NCBI GenBank assembly: GCA_041750975.1
Contig: JBGSYN010000039.1
Location: 1-18,162 of the forward strand
DNA from: JBGSYN01 sp041750975
Lineage (GTDB): Bacteria; Pseudomonadota; Alphaproteobacteria; Geminicoccales; Geminicoccaceae
Direction: 5' to 3'
Length of the DNA: 18,162 nt
Shown here piece after piece: positions 1-7,518 of this stretch; position 1 is the first letter of the stretch; each line of letters begins with the position of its first letter. The position numbers and the translations under genes were made by a program. The notes under the pieces are model-generated. The model saw only the letters and a program-made list of their open reading frames with translations, had not been told where the DNA came from and made no database searches.

Positions 1-53
1 AGAAAGCTCGGCAGATCACCCGGCAGGTCCCGCAACAGCTCGTCCGACATCAT
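1..53 (-). CDS. 5' end of a gene leaving the window, possibly an IS transposase
   Basis: An ATG ATG pair at 53-48 opens a frame reading MMSDELLRDLPGDLPSF and continues off the left edge. A purine-rich GAGAGGG lies immediately upstream (about 55-61), and a TTGACA/GATGAT promoter candidate lies 30 nt further up. The short peptide reminds me of the N-terminus of IS1595-type transposases, but 17 residues cannot settle that. The position fits an insertion sequence that has cut the 3' end of the neighbouring ATPase gene, because that gene's TOPRIM domain ends abruptly about 85 nt away. It could equally be an unrelated gene. Confidence 0.3.
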   Translation of the reverse strand, partial: MMSDELLRDLPGDLPSF

Positions 54-82
54 GCCCTCTCGACTACGTTCTCTCTTTGTTC

Positions 83-111
83 ATCATCCATCACATCGCC
101 ACTAATGTCAA
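83..111 (-). promoter_or_regulatory. candidate sigma-70 promoter for the leftward gene
   Basis: On the minus strand a perfect TTGACA -35 hexamer (106-111) is followed after 17 nt by GATGAT (83-88), a weak -10. Transcription would begin near 76 and reach the ATG at 53. The -35 lies inside the left copy of the inverted repeat, which is typical of outward-to-inward promoters at IS ends. The -10 match is poor, so this is a candidate only. Confidence 0.3.
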
Positions 112-1389
112 GTGGCCTGAGGGTTGCGGAGAGGCAGTAACATCGATATCTGCAATACACGCAGCGGCAATTCCCATAGCTCGCAGGGGTTTCACAATTT
201 CATGAATACTATCTTTTCCATAGGCATTTAAATATAAACAATTCTCATTTCCTCGAGAATCTGCTTGATCTAGAAGACGCTCATTAATCTCATTGTAAAA
301 TGCTCGATCAGCATCCGCCTCCGTTACAATGACGCTTCGATAGAAGAGACCTGACAAGGTATTAGCGGATCTCAAAAGAGGTTTACGTATAATATTACGT
401 AAATCCTTAAGATCCAAATAATTAGCTGATCCGGCAAACCCATCATAAGTCAGCCGGACAATATCAACCCTTGTTCCCGACTGTATTGCACCCATGAGAA
501 AATGCGGACTATGGGTGGCGACAAAAATCTGCTTTCCATACTTCCTTGCTACTTTGACTGCCTCCTTTCCAAGTTTGAAGGACAAACTTGGATGGAGAAA
601 GGCTTCTGGTTCATCTATCGTGACTACCTTATGGTCTCCTGCTATCAATTCGATGAGAATACCCGCAAAGGCCTTGACACCGTCGCTTACCTCGTCAGTG
701 GTCAGTGCGTCGGCCATCCAATTTAGGGTCTCATCTTCAATGGTGCGTTCGCCGACTGGTTCAGTTTGTCCGAATCGGAGCTGGAGAATACTGCCTTCTG
801 AGGAGTCAAAACCAATCCAAATGTCGAAAGCTTCGTGGACAAGCGACCTCAATTCCGCGCGCTTGGGATCGTTGGTAAGCAAGCGTGCAAACGAACCAAT
901 TGGCTTTTTTAGATCACCACGCTCCTGAGGATAAACAATCGATAGTCGCCGCTCGCCGTGCATATCGAGTATTCGGTGTTTGGCGTACCAAGATGTGAAT
1001 ATTCTCCGTCGTTGCCAGTCCGTCGGCTTGGCATCTTCTGGAATATTTGGATTTACCCGAGCGATGATATATTCTTCAGGTGGTCCGGTAACCAGTTTGT
1101 CGCCGAAACTCAGTGATATGAAATTATTCTTGTCGAGTTTATTTTTATAATCTGGGATGAAACCTTCTAATTCTTCATCTGCTTCTGATTCACTTATATG
1201 GTCAAAAGTAAGGCGTCTTAATACTTTGTAGTCGTTATCGGGATTCTTGCATTCGGAAGTGATTTCTTGTAGAATTAGACTTTTGCCCGAATTGTTTGGT
1301 CCAATAAAAATAACAATACAGGGGTGTTCTATTGAGAGTGAGTCAGCGCCATACTCAGAGTATCCTCGTATCGATAGTTCACGAATCAT
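91..1389 (-). CDS. OLD-like AAA ATPase with truncated TOPRIM domain
   Basis: 432-residue ABC-class AAA ATPase of the overcoming-lysogenization-defect (OLD/COG3593-like) type. Walker A is GPNNSGKS (residues 30-37), the signature-like segment TDEVSDGVKAF lies near 231-241, Walker B is VVTIDEPEAFLHP (255-267), and the H-loop is ATHSPHF with H293. A TOPRIM module begins at VIVTEADADRAFY (E357) and reaches ADIDV (D414, D416), then stops after 16 unrelated-looking residues; family members normally continue well beyond the DxD, so I read the C-terminus as lost. Relatives act as nucleases in phage defence; without a full TOPRIM this copy may be inactive or need a partner. The start ATG directly abuts a repeat (1390-1411) and has no clear Shine-Dalgarno. 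The gene is clearly AT-richer than everything downstream, with many ATA, AAT and TTA codons, indicating transfer. Confidence 0.8.
   Translation of the reverse strand: MIRELSIRGYSEYGADSLSIEHPCIVIFIGPNNSGKSLILQEITSECKNPDNDYKVLRRLTFDHISESEADEELEGFIPDYKNKLDKNNFISLSFGDKLVTGPPEEYIIARVNPNIPEDAKPTDWQRRRIFTSWYAKHRILDMHGERRLSIVYPQERGDLKKPIGSFARLLTNDPKRAELRSLVHEAFDIWIGFDSSEGSILQLRFGQTEPVGERTIEDETLNWMADALTTDEVSDGVKAFAGILIELIAGDHKVVTIDEPEAFLHPSLSFKLGKEAVKVARKYGKQIFVATHSPHFLMGAIQSGTRVDIVRLTYDGFAGSANYLDLKDLRNIIRKPLLRSANTLSGLFYRSVIVTEADADRAFYNEINERLLDQADSRGNENCLYLNAYGKDSIHEIVKPLRAMGIAAACIADIDVTASPQPSGHLTLVAM
99..119. repeat. left copy of an imperfect inverted repeat flanking the ATPase
   Basis: Read on the minus strand this is CAGGCCACTTG, then ACATT, then AGTGG. 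It matches the plus-strand copy at 1390-1411 (CAGGTCACTTG, GTGTTT, AGTGG) apart from one substitution in the first block, a divergent middle triplet and a one-base gap. The copy itself contains a small stem (GCCACT / AGTGGC). It overlaps the last codons of the ATPase. It could be an IS end. Confidence 0.5.
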
Positions 1390-1411
1390 CAGGTCACTTG
1401 GTGTTTAGTGG
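1390..1411. repeat. right copy of the imperfect inverted repeat flanking the ATPase
   Basis: Plus-strand CAGGTCACTTG followed by GTGTTT and AGTGG, the inverted partner of 99-119. It starts at the base next to the ATPase start codon, so the ORF fits almost exactly between the two copies. The following bases to 1666 (about 255 nt) are moderately AT-rich and show no gene, RNA or further match to the left element that I can see. Confidence 0.5.
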
Positions 1412-1666
1412 GAGAATAAATGCGCGGTCGGTTTTCTATTAATCTTACATACTTGCATTTGACGGTCGTTATCAACCGCTGGCGCCAACGAGAATTGCCC
1501 ATGTGCCGTGTCTAAAACGCCCTCTAATCGCAAAGTTACTTTCACTAGAGGGAATATGCTCTTTCTGGTGTAAGCATGCAATAGTGCGAGGTTGTACGGC
1601 GTATCTTGCAGCCAAGGATCGATTGCGGAGATAGCGCTTACGCCAATATGTCAGGCATAACCCAGT

Positions 1667-2518
1667 TCAAAAAGGAAAGCAGGGTCCGATTTCGGCAGTA
1701 ATTTTGCGGATTTTGGCGATTGTGGCGGTGATCCTGTAGTTATTGTCGCCCGTTGCGTCGAGGGTTTGGAGCAAGGGGGCGAGGAATTCGGGTTGGGGGA
1801 ATACGTCGGTGGCTTCCGGCGCGGGTCTCAAGGGGGATATGAGGTCCAAGTTGTCTCGCTCCAGATCACGGACCAGATACGGCACAACTTCTTGCACTTT
1901 TCTTCGGGCCAGACCGAGGAGGGCTTCGCCTCTGGTCTCGTCATGCGGATCGTCGACGCGAGCCCATAGTGCTGCGCGAATTTCCTTGGTGTTGGCCTCG
2001 CTGAGCGAGCCCAACCCGAATGTCGCCCAGTTGCGCACATCGGCATCCGCATCGGCGGTCAATCGAATCAGTGTCCTTCGGGCACGAGGCGATTCGACTT
2101 ACCCAAGGCTCCATGCCATGGCAAAGCGGACATCCGCCGAAGGATGCTTTGCGAGCGCGAGATTGGCAAGCAACGTGTCGTCTGCATCCAGGTGGCCCAG
2201 TGCTATGATCGCACAATCTAGAACCACTTCATTGCTATCCTCCAACAAAACTGCGAGCACTGGGATAGTTTCTTCACGGTAGGGGAATGGACTTTTGCCT
2301 CCCAACTGCCCGAGGATATCGCAAGCAACAGCGCGTTCGATCGGGTCTTCGCTCTCGCACAGCACAAGGCAGCGCTCGAATATGCTCCTGCTGCCGGCCC
2401 TGCGCAATTGCCCGATCAACATGTGTTGAGCGTCTTCATCATAATCGGCCTGCCTTCTGATCGAGACGATTTCATCGATCAGTCGCAGTTCTTTGGAACT
2501 CGATTTCCGCTTTGCCAT
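1667..2518 (-). pseudogene. HEAT-repeat protein gene interrupted by an in-frame TAA
   Basis: The reading frame begins at ATG 2518 (MAKRKSSSKELRL; a purine-rich AGAAGAG lies upstream) and encodes repeated helical pairs of HEAT type, for example PIERAVACDILGQLG, VVLDCAIIALGHL, ADVRFAMAWSLG and ADVRNWATFGLG. After AWSLG a TAA at 2099-2101 stops translation; the same frame then continues without any shift through VESPRARRTLIRLTADADADVRN to a TGA at 1667-1669. The break is therefore one nonsense codon (one base from GAA, CAA or AAA), not an indel. Intact, the protein would be about 283 residues, a normal length for small PBS-lyase/HEAT scaffold proteins, which mediate protein binding. Restart at TTG 2062 is possible but lacks an obvious ribosome site. 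Sequencing error or recoding are alternatives to decay. Confidence 0.75.
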
Positions 2519-3219
2519 TCGATCGCTCTTCTCTGCGATGCCGTAATCCGGCGCCGCTTCTGTCGGGCTAAATATTCCTAGCATTAACGCCGGCGCTATG
2601 GTATTGTGGAGTGTCGCCTTGCGTTCACCGGTCGGGTGCCATGAAGGAATGCCGAATGTCTTTTTACACGAACGAATTCTTCCAGATCCAGTTGGGTCAG
2701 CGAGACCGCCTGAACGATGCCGGATTTTGCACGAACGAATTCAGAAGCGGCTCGGCATTTCTGCACGAACGAATTATTGCAGAGCCGTCGACGCCCACCC
2801 AAGTTCGACACCACGCTTTTTACACGAACGAATTCAGCAGGATCGCGGTCGATAACCAAGGTCCCCAACCCGGAGCCGCAAATTACACGAACCATTAATC
2901 CAGGCTCACCCCAACCAAAGACGACCCCCAGATACCCCATCCGACCTTTACACGAACGAATTCCCGAAAGCCTGTCGGGTTTCCCTCTCTCCTCCAACAT
3001 AACTCTGCGCCTGCCCGAGGTCGGCTTGGGTGTCAAGACGTTCGGCGTCGCTTTCCGGCCGTTGGTTGTCAAGGAGCCGAAGGAATGGCGGGATTGTGGT
3101 ATCGCCTTGGGGCCGAACTCGGCATGGCGGGCGGGTATTCTGGATCTCGGGAAGATCATCGCCGAATTATCGCTGGATCCGATGGCCAATTCTCCCGCTG
3201 ACTTGTTGGGCCAACGCGG
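2519..3219. other. gene-poor stretch containing the short-repeat array
   Basis: About 700 bp between the broken HEAT gene and yjbR-like gene. Open frames exist on both strands but cross the repeats in several frames and lack ribosome sites, so I call no gene. The left half carries the repeat array. A small hairpin, CCCGA then TCGGG followed by TTT (2963-2982), lies just after the last repeat and could be a weak terminator. From about 3000 to 3219 I see nothing I can name; decayed coding sequence is possible. Confidence 0.5.
2661..2963 (+). repeat. array of six direct short repeats with unique spacers
   Basis: Consensus TTTTACACGAACGAATTC. Copies start (TTT) near 2661, 2725, 2758, 2817, 2882 and 2946. 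The core CACGAACGAATT is perfect in five copies; the fifth is degenerate (CACGAACCATTA) and the third ends ATTA instead of ATTC. Intervening sequences are about 45, 15, 41, 46 and 48 nt and share no visible similarity. All copies face the same way. The core is not palindromic, so single sites are not ordinary dimer operators. Through the copies one minus-strand frame reads EFVRVK-like peptides and plus-strand frames read FYTNEF or LHERI; I regard these peptides as by-products. Iterons, binding sites of an array-forming regulator, or a dispersed genomic repeat family are possible. Confidence 0.8.
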
Positions 3220-3582
3220 CTATGGCTGGAGCAGCCCGAGTTCGCGCTGCCTTTTCTTGGCGAGCCCGGCGGCGACGATGCGGTAGGACTGGCGGAGATA
3301 ATCCTTCAACTCGTCGTCGGCGAGCCCCGGCTTCGCAAAGTGCTGGATCCACTTCATGCCGCGGGAGGCCAGATAGGGGGCGGGACGCAGGCCCGGCTGA
3401 TCCTTCAGGATTTCGTAGGAGATCGGGCCGACCTTGAAGGTATAGGCGGGCTCGCCATCGCCCCAGCCGCCGATGGCGAAAACCTTGCCGCCGATCTTCC
3501 AGACATCCGAGCCGCCCCATTGAACGACATGGGTGGTGGCGTTCAGTGCTTTGCAAAACGCGTTGAACTCGTCATTGGTCAT
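3220..3582 (-). CDS. MmcQ/YjbR family protein
   Basis: 120 residues, the normal size of the MmcQ/YjbR (DUF419) family, small cytoplasmic proteins with a CyaY-like fold often annotated as DNA-binding but without firm function. Typical features are the start MTNDEFNAFCKAL, the strand VWKIGGKVFAIGG, the segment YEILKDQPGLRPAPYLA, then GMKWIQHF and the C-terminal helix LRQSYRIVAAGLAKKRQREL. The start ATG at 3582 is only 59 nt from the divergent start of the phosphoribosyl-pyrophosphate synthase gene, so the two share a promoter region. No clear strong ribosome site is visible. Confidence 0.85.
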   Translation of the reverse strand: MTNDEFNAFCKALNATTHVVQWGGSDVWKIGGKVFAIGGWGDGEPAYTFKVGPISYEILKDQPGLRPAPYLASRGMKWIQHFAKPGLADDELKDYLRQSYRIVAAGLAKKRQRELGLLQP

Positions 3583-3641
3583 TTGCCGATCGCCCCGAAA
3601 TCGGACATTACCCGATCTCGGACCGTCGTAGGGAACAGCGA

Positions 3642-4586
3642 ATGAACGACAGCATAAGGATCATCGGCGGCTCGGCCCATCCCGAGTTCACCAAAAAGCT
3701 GTGCCTGCATCTTGGCGTGGCACCATGCAAAACCAGCGTGGTGCGGTTCTCCAACGAAAACATCCTGGTGCAGATCGAGGAGAATGTCCGAGAAACCGAT
3801 GCCTTCGTCATCCAGTCATCCTGCTCGCCCGTGTCCGACAATATTCTGGAGCTCCTGATCGCGATCGACGCGCTCAAGCACGCCTCGGCCCGGCGGGTGA
3901 CCGCGGTGCTGCCTTACTTTCCCTACGCCCGCTCCGACAAGAAGGACCGGCCGCGGATCTCGATCACGGCACGGCTGATGGCCGATCTCCTGGAGGCAGC
4001 GGGGGCCGACAGGGTGCTGACGATGGATCTGCATTCGCCGCAGGTGCAGGGCTTTTTCAGGATTCCGGCCGATCAGCTGAAGGCGGCACCTCTCATTTGC
4101 GATCATCTACGCCGAACCCGGGATCTGACCGATTATGTTCTGGTCGCGGGCGATGTCGGCGAGGCCAAGGAAATCGGCGCTTATGCCAATCGCCTCAACC
4201 TGCCGATCGCCATCGTCGACAAGCGGCGCGACGGCGATGACGAAAAACCTCGTGCGGTCAATCTGATCGGCGACGTCGAACGAAAGCGCGCGCTGATCGT
4301 CGACGACGAGGTTGCGAGCGGTGGCACCATGCTGGAAGCGACGACGTTCCTCTTGCGTCATGGCGCGATCTCGGTCGAAGCCGCTGCCGTTCATCCGGTG
4401 TTGAGCGGCCAGGCGATCCAGCGCATCGAGGCCTCGCCGCTCCGCTCGCTGGTCGTCACCGATTCGATCCCGTTGAACCCGGACAAGCAAATCGACATGA
4501 TCGAGGTCTGCTCGGTCAGCGAGCTCTTCGCCAACGCCATCCGGGCGATCCATAACGGCTCCAGCATTTCCGAGCTGTTCGGCTAG
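3642..4586 (+). CDS. prs: ribose-phosphate pyrophosphokinase (PRPP synthase), divergent form
   Basis: 314 residues, standard length for class I PRPP synthases, which make PRPP from ribose 5-phosphate and ATP for nucleotide, histidine and tryptophan synthesis. Visible family landmarks: RFSNENILVQIEENVR (35-50), the ATP-loop region YFPYARSDKKDRPR (92-105), LTMDLHSPQVQGFF with H131, the flexible-loop DKRR (193-196), and the PRPP-binding loop VDDEVASGGTM (220-230). The loop region departs from the usual bacterial YARQDRK, and the PISA segment reads RISITAR, so this looks like a second, divergent copy rather than the main housekeeping enzyme. AGGGA lies 9 nt upstream of the ATG. The 206 nt after its stop, up to the convergent GMC gene, show no convincing terminator or gene. 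Confidence 0.9.
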   Translation: MNDSIRIIGGSAHPEFTKKLCLHLGVAPCKTSVVRFSNENILVQIEENVRETDAFVIQSSCSPVSDNILELLIAIDALKHASARRVTAVLPYFPYARSDKKDRPRISITARLMADLLEAAGADRVLTMDLHSPQVQGFFRIPADQLKAAPLICDHLRRTRDLTDYVLVAGDVGEAKEIGAYANRLNLPIAIVDKRRDGDDEKPRAVNLIGDVERKRALIVDDEVASGGTMLEATTFLLRHGAISVEAAAVHPVLSGQAIQRIEASPLRSLVVTDSIPLNPDKQIDMIEVCSVSELFANAIRAIHNGSSISELFG

Positions 4587-4792
4587 ATGGGCTCGCGCAA
4601 TAGGCTGTTCCCGGACCGACCAAGTCTTTGGAGGGGGCTTTCGGCGTCGATGCGGCCTTGCCGTCGATGACCGGCTATCGCGGTGCGGCCCTGTACCCGG
4701 ATGCTCGGCGCGTTGCATGGATGTCTGGCAGGGGCGTGCCGGGTATCAGCCGTCATTGTCGGCCATCGGCCCCGCTGCTCGACCAAGGGGCG

Positions 4793-7465
4793 TCAGAATT
4801 GTGGCGGGCCGGGTTTGATCCGGAGGTGTCGGAATTGGACCCGGAAGCCCTTGAAGTGGTTCTGGAGGGCGATCAGGCCGTTGGGATAGGCGTTGCGCGT
4901 ATCGGTATAGTCGCCGTTCCGGAGCACCGGTGCGCCGTTGAGCAGGACCCGAATGCGGTTTCCGCCCATCTGGATCTCCAGGTCGTTCCAGCGCTCGAGG
5001 GCGCGTGTCGGCACCGGGCTGATGGACGGATGTCCATTGGGCTCGGGCAGATCCTCGACCGGCGGGAAGCCGCTCGTCGGGTGGACCGGATAAATCGCCC
5101 CGGTCTGGTGGTAGGGGTTGAAGAGCTCGGTCGGGAACGGGAACGCCGGCTGATCGCCTGGCCGCTCGCCGGTATTGTCGATCTGGATCTCGTAGCCGGT
5201 TTTGATCAGTTCTTCAAAATTCGCCAGCCGTTCTCGCGGCAGGCGGACATAGACGCCGGCGTTGTTTCTGATCGTGCCCGCCCGCCACTGCAGGCGCAGG
5301 GTAAAATCCTGAAAGTCCTGCGGCTCGTAGTAGAGGATGCCGATTCCGCTGTCCGTTTCCAGGGTTAGGCCGAAGCGGGCAAGGCCCCCCTTGCCCACAT
5401 GGTTCCACCCGCGCGGCAGGAGAGCGTCCCGTCCGAAAGGATTGCGATCGAAGACGAAGAGCGGATCGAATCCCGGCTCGGGCTGATGGTGGAACCCCGT
5501 AATGTTGCCATCCCCGTCACGCTCGGTGACGACGGCCAAACCGTCATTGGCGATGGTCTCGGCAGTCTGCCGGGCGAGCACCAGTCCGGTCGGAACGGGA
5601 TTGGCCGACCCGACCCGCGGGAAAACGGCCTGATCGACGCACCAGGCATTGTCGACCTGATGGAAGCGTCCGGTAGGGTCGGTCACGGAACCGTTCGGAT
5701 CCTCGCCCATCCAGAGCGTTCCGGCATCGTGGTAGGTGGTGCCGAGGGGGTCACGGATGCCGCGTTCTTCCGGCACATCCAGGTTGAGCTTGCCGAACCG
5801 CGGCCCGCCGGGTGCGTAGGGATTATCGTCCTGCCATTGTCCCGCCTGCGCATCCCAATATTGAATGTCGTTATCGGCGTCGACCAGGCCGCGGGCCAAG
5901 ATGCCGGCTGCCTGATCCATCTCGGCAAATACCGTGAGGTCATCCTCCTGTTGCACATAGTTGACCCAGGCGCGCCGCTGGCCGAATTCGTCATAGTCCT
6001 GGCTGAGATCCACGAAATTCGCCCGTGGGTCGCCCGGCGCAAGATCGGTCCGGCCGACCATCTCGCCGATACCGCGAAAGGTGATCGCCACCCACTCGGG
6101 ATCCTGGTTGGCCAGAAGGGCCTCGGCCGATTCGATGTCGGGGATCATGCGGTAAAGTACGGCCTCGGCGTTCGGTCCCGGCTGAAATCCTGCATAGAAC
6201 TGGAGATGGTAGCGTCCGCCATTGCTGGCCTTGCCGGCGATGTGGAAAGCCGAGGTTTGCAGGAGGTCGAGTGAATCGATTCCAACGGCCGAGCGGCGCA
6301 GCCGCATGGTGATGTTGTTGCGCACATGGGCCATGAGATTGCGTCCCATCAGACCGTTGAGCGGCGCAATGCCACCAAAGGATTCGAGTGCAAGCCGGGT
6401 CGATTCGATGGCACTCAGGGCAAGGACGACCTGGCAGGATCTTGACACGTCGATGGAACGTCGCGCCTTGCCGTCCCAGACGTCGAGCACGCTCACCCTG
6501 TGCAGGTCGCCCTCGGGCTCGACCGCGAGCCGCAGCACCCGCGTGTTAGGCACCAGAAACAGCCGCCGGCGCTGGTCCAGATTGCCGGATCGGCCGATAT
6601 CGTCGCGGATCGCCTCGATCAACACGGGCAGGCTCGAGAATTTGTCGAAACTGAAAAGGCCGGAAGCCGGCGCGTCAGCCTGTATCGCAATCGGTGCGGG
6701 CTCGATCGCCTCGATGCGCGTCGTCGCCTGGGTGCCGCCGGCGACAACGGGGATGGCGCCGATCTGCGCCTCGAGCTTCGGCTTGAGCGCCATGCTCAGT
6801 CGGTTTTTCTCAGGATCGTTGAAGAGGTCGGTTCGGATCTCGGCGATGGGTGCTTGTCCGGGGCCCCGGACCACATATTCCCTAACGCCCGTTTGAAGTT
6901 CGATGCGATCATAGAAGGATTTGAGGTACTCGGCCGTGGTCGCGGGCCACGCCGTGCCCTGGGCGAGGGGACCCTCGAGCACATCGTCCCTCAGGCGAGG
7001 CGCCCAGCCGCCCCAAAAGATAGATTTGCCGCCGACACAGAATGCCTGCCGCGAGAAGATCTGGTTGCCGCGCCAGGGCAAACCCCAGACCTGATCCGTC
7101 ACCTCATCGGCCCCGGGATTGGGACCGGGCCGGCCGTCAACGGCACCGCCCGTGCCGAGCCCGACATTGGAGAGGTTCTGATAGTGCTCGCTGACCAGGA
7201 ACGGGCCTGCGTCGAGTACCAGCACCTTGGCGCCATTCCGCCAGAGCCGCGAGGCGCAGTAAGCCCCGAACATGCCGGAGCCGATGACGATGGCATCGAA
7301 CTTGGCGGTCAGATCGAATGGTGGCTCTGTCTCTCCGGCCGGCTGCAGCGCCTCATCGAGCGTATTGCAGAGAAACCGGCCGAGCACATCGAGCGACAAG
7401 CTGGTACGCTGTACCGCGATCCTCTGTTCAGCGTCCTCGTTCAACCGTGGGAGATTGTCGTTCAC
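4793..7465 (-). CDS. GMC-type flavin oxidoreductase fused to a DUF1080 domain
   Basis: 890 residues. Residues about 55-645 form a GMC (choline/glucose dehydrogenase) flavoprotein: FAD-binding DAIVIGSGMFGAYCASRL (G62-G67), VLVLDAGP, the FCVGGKSIFWGGW segment (142-154), and a C-terminal catalytic region with YHDAGTLWMG (H579) and GSANPVPT (N622). Residues about 665-885 match DUF1080, the 3-keto-disaccharide hydrolase fold: FTLRLQWRAG, NAGVYVRLP, GYEIQIDN, RWNDLEIQMGGNRIRVLLNG and ALQNHFKGFRVQFRHLRI. Glucoside 3-dehydrogenases are GMC-related and DUF1080 enzymes cleave 3-keto-glycosides, so I infer a bifunctional enzyme that oxidises and then cleaves a glycoside; substrate unknown. There is no signal peptide, suggesting a cytoplasmic site. 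GTG start, weak ribosome site, 53 nt after the SGNH gene, hence probably one transcript. Confidence 0.85.
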   Translation of the reverse strand: MNDNLPRLNEDAEQRIAVQRTSLSLDVLGRFLCNTLDEALQPAGETEPPFDLTAKFDAIVIGSGMFGAYCASRLWRNGAKVLVLDAGPFLVSEHYQNLSNVGLGTGGAVDGRPGPNPGADEVTDQVWGLPWRGNQIFSRQAFCVGGKSIFWGGWAPRLRDDVLEGPLAQGTAWPATTAEYLKSFYDRIELQTGVREYVVRGPGQAPIAEIRTDLFNDPEKNRLSMALKPKLEAQIGAIPVVAGGTQATTRIEAIEPAPIAIQADAPASGLFSFDKFSSLPVLIEAIRDDIGRSGNLDQRRRLFLVPNTRVLRLAVEPEGDLHRVSVLDVWDGKARRSIDVSRSCQVVLALSAIESTRLALESFGGIAPLNGLMGRNLMAHVRNNITMRLRRSAVGIDSLDLLQTSAFHIAGKASNGGRYHLQFYAGFQPGPNAEAVLYRMIPDIESAEALLANQDPEWVAITFRGIGEMVGRTDLAPGDPRANFVDLSQDYDEFGQRRAWVNYVQQEDDLTVFAEMDQAAGILARGLVDADNDIQYWDAQAGQWQDDNPYAPGGPRFGKLNLDVPEERGIRDPLGTTYHDAGTLWMGEDPNGSVTDPTGRFHQVDNAWCVDQAVFPRVGSANPVPTGLVLARQTAETIANDGLAVVTERDGDGNITGFHHQPEPGFDPLFVFDRNPFGRDALLPRGWNHVGKGGLARFGLTLETDSGIGILYYEPQDFQDFTLRLQWRAGTIRNNAGVYVRLPRERLANFEELIKTGYEIQIDNTGERPGDQPAFPFPTELFNPYHQTGAIYPVHPTSGFPPVEDLPEPNGHPSISPVPTRALERWNDLEIQMGGNRIRVLLNGAPVLRNGDYTDTRNAYPNGLIALQNHFKGFRVQFRHLRIKPGPPQF

Positions 7466-7518
7466 GTCAACATCTCGCTTTTAGGAATGTGGACACAGCC
7501 CGTTTGCAATTCTGATTC

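Noticed and set aside
2661..2963. CRISPR array
   Set aside because: Repeats are about 18 bp, one spacer is 15 nt, a copy is degenerate in the middle rather than at the end, and no cas gene is in the window.
2963..2982. Rho-independent terminator CCCGA/TCGGG plus TTT
   Set aside because: The five-base stem and three-base T run are too weak and no gene ends just before it, so it is only mentioned, not called.
2596..3189. A 197-codon minus-strand frame with repeated EFVRVK-like peptides
   Set aside because: The peptides arise from the DNA repeats; other frames give equally repeated peptides, there is no ribosome site, and the rest of the frame has no protein-like pattern.
4587..4792. Bidirectional terminator between prs and the GMC gene
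   Set aside because: Only short, weak stems such as CCCC/GGGG are visible and no T-tract follows them.
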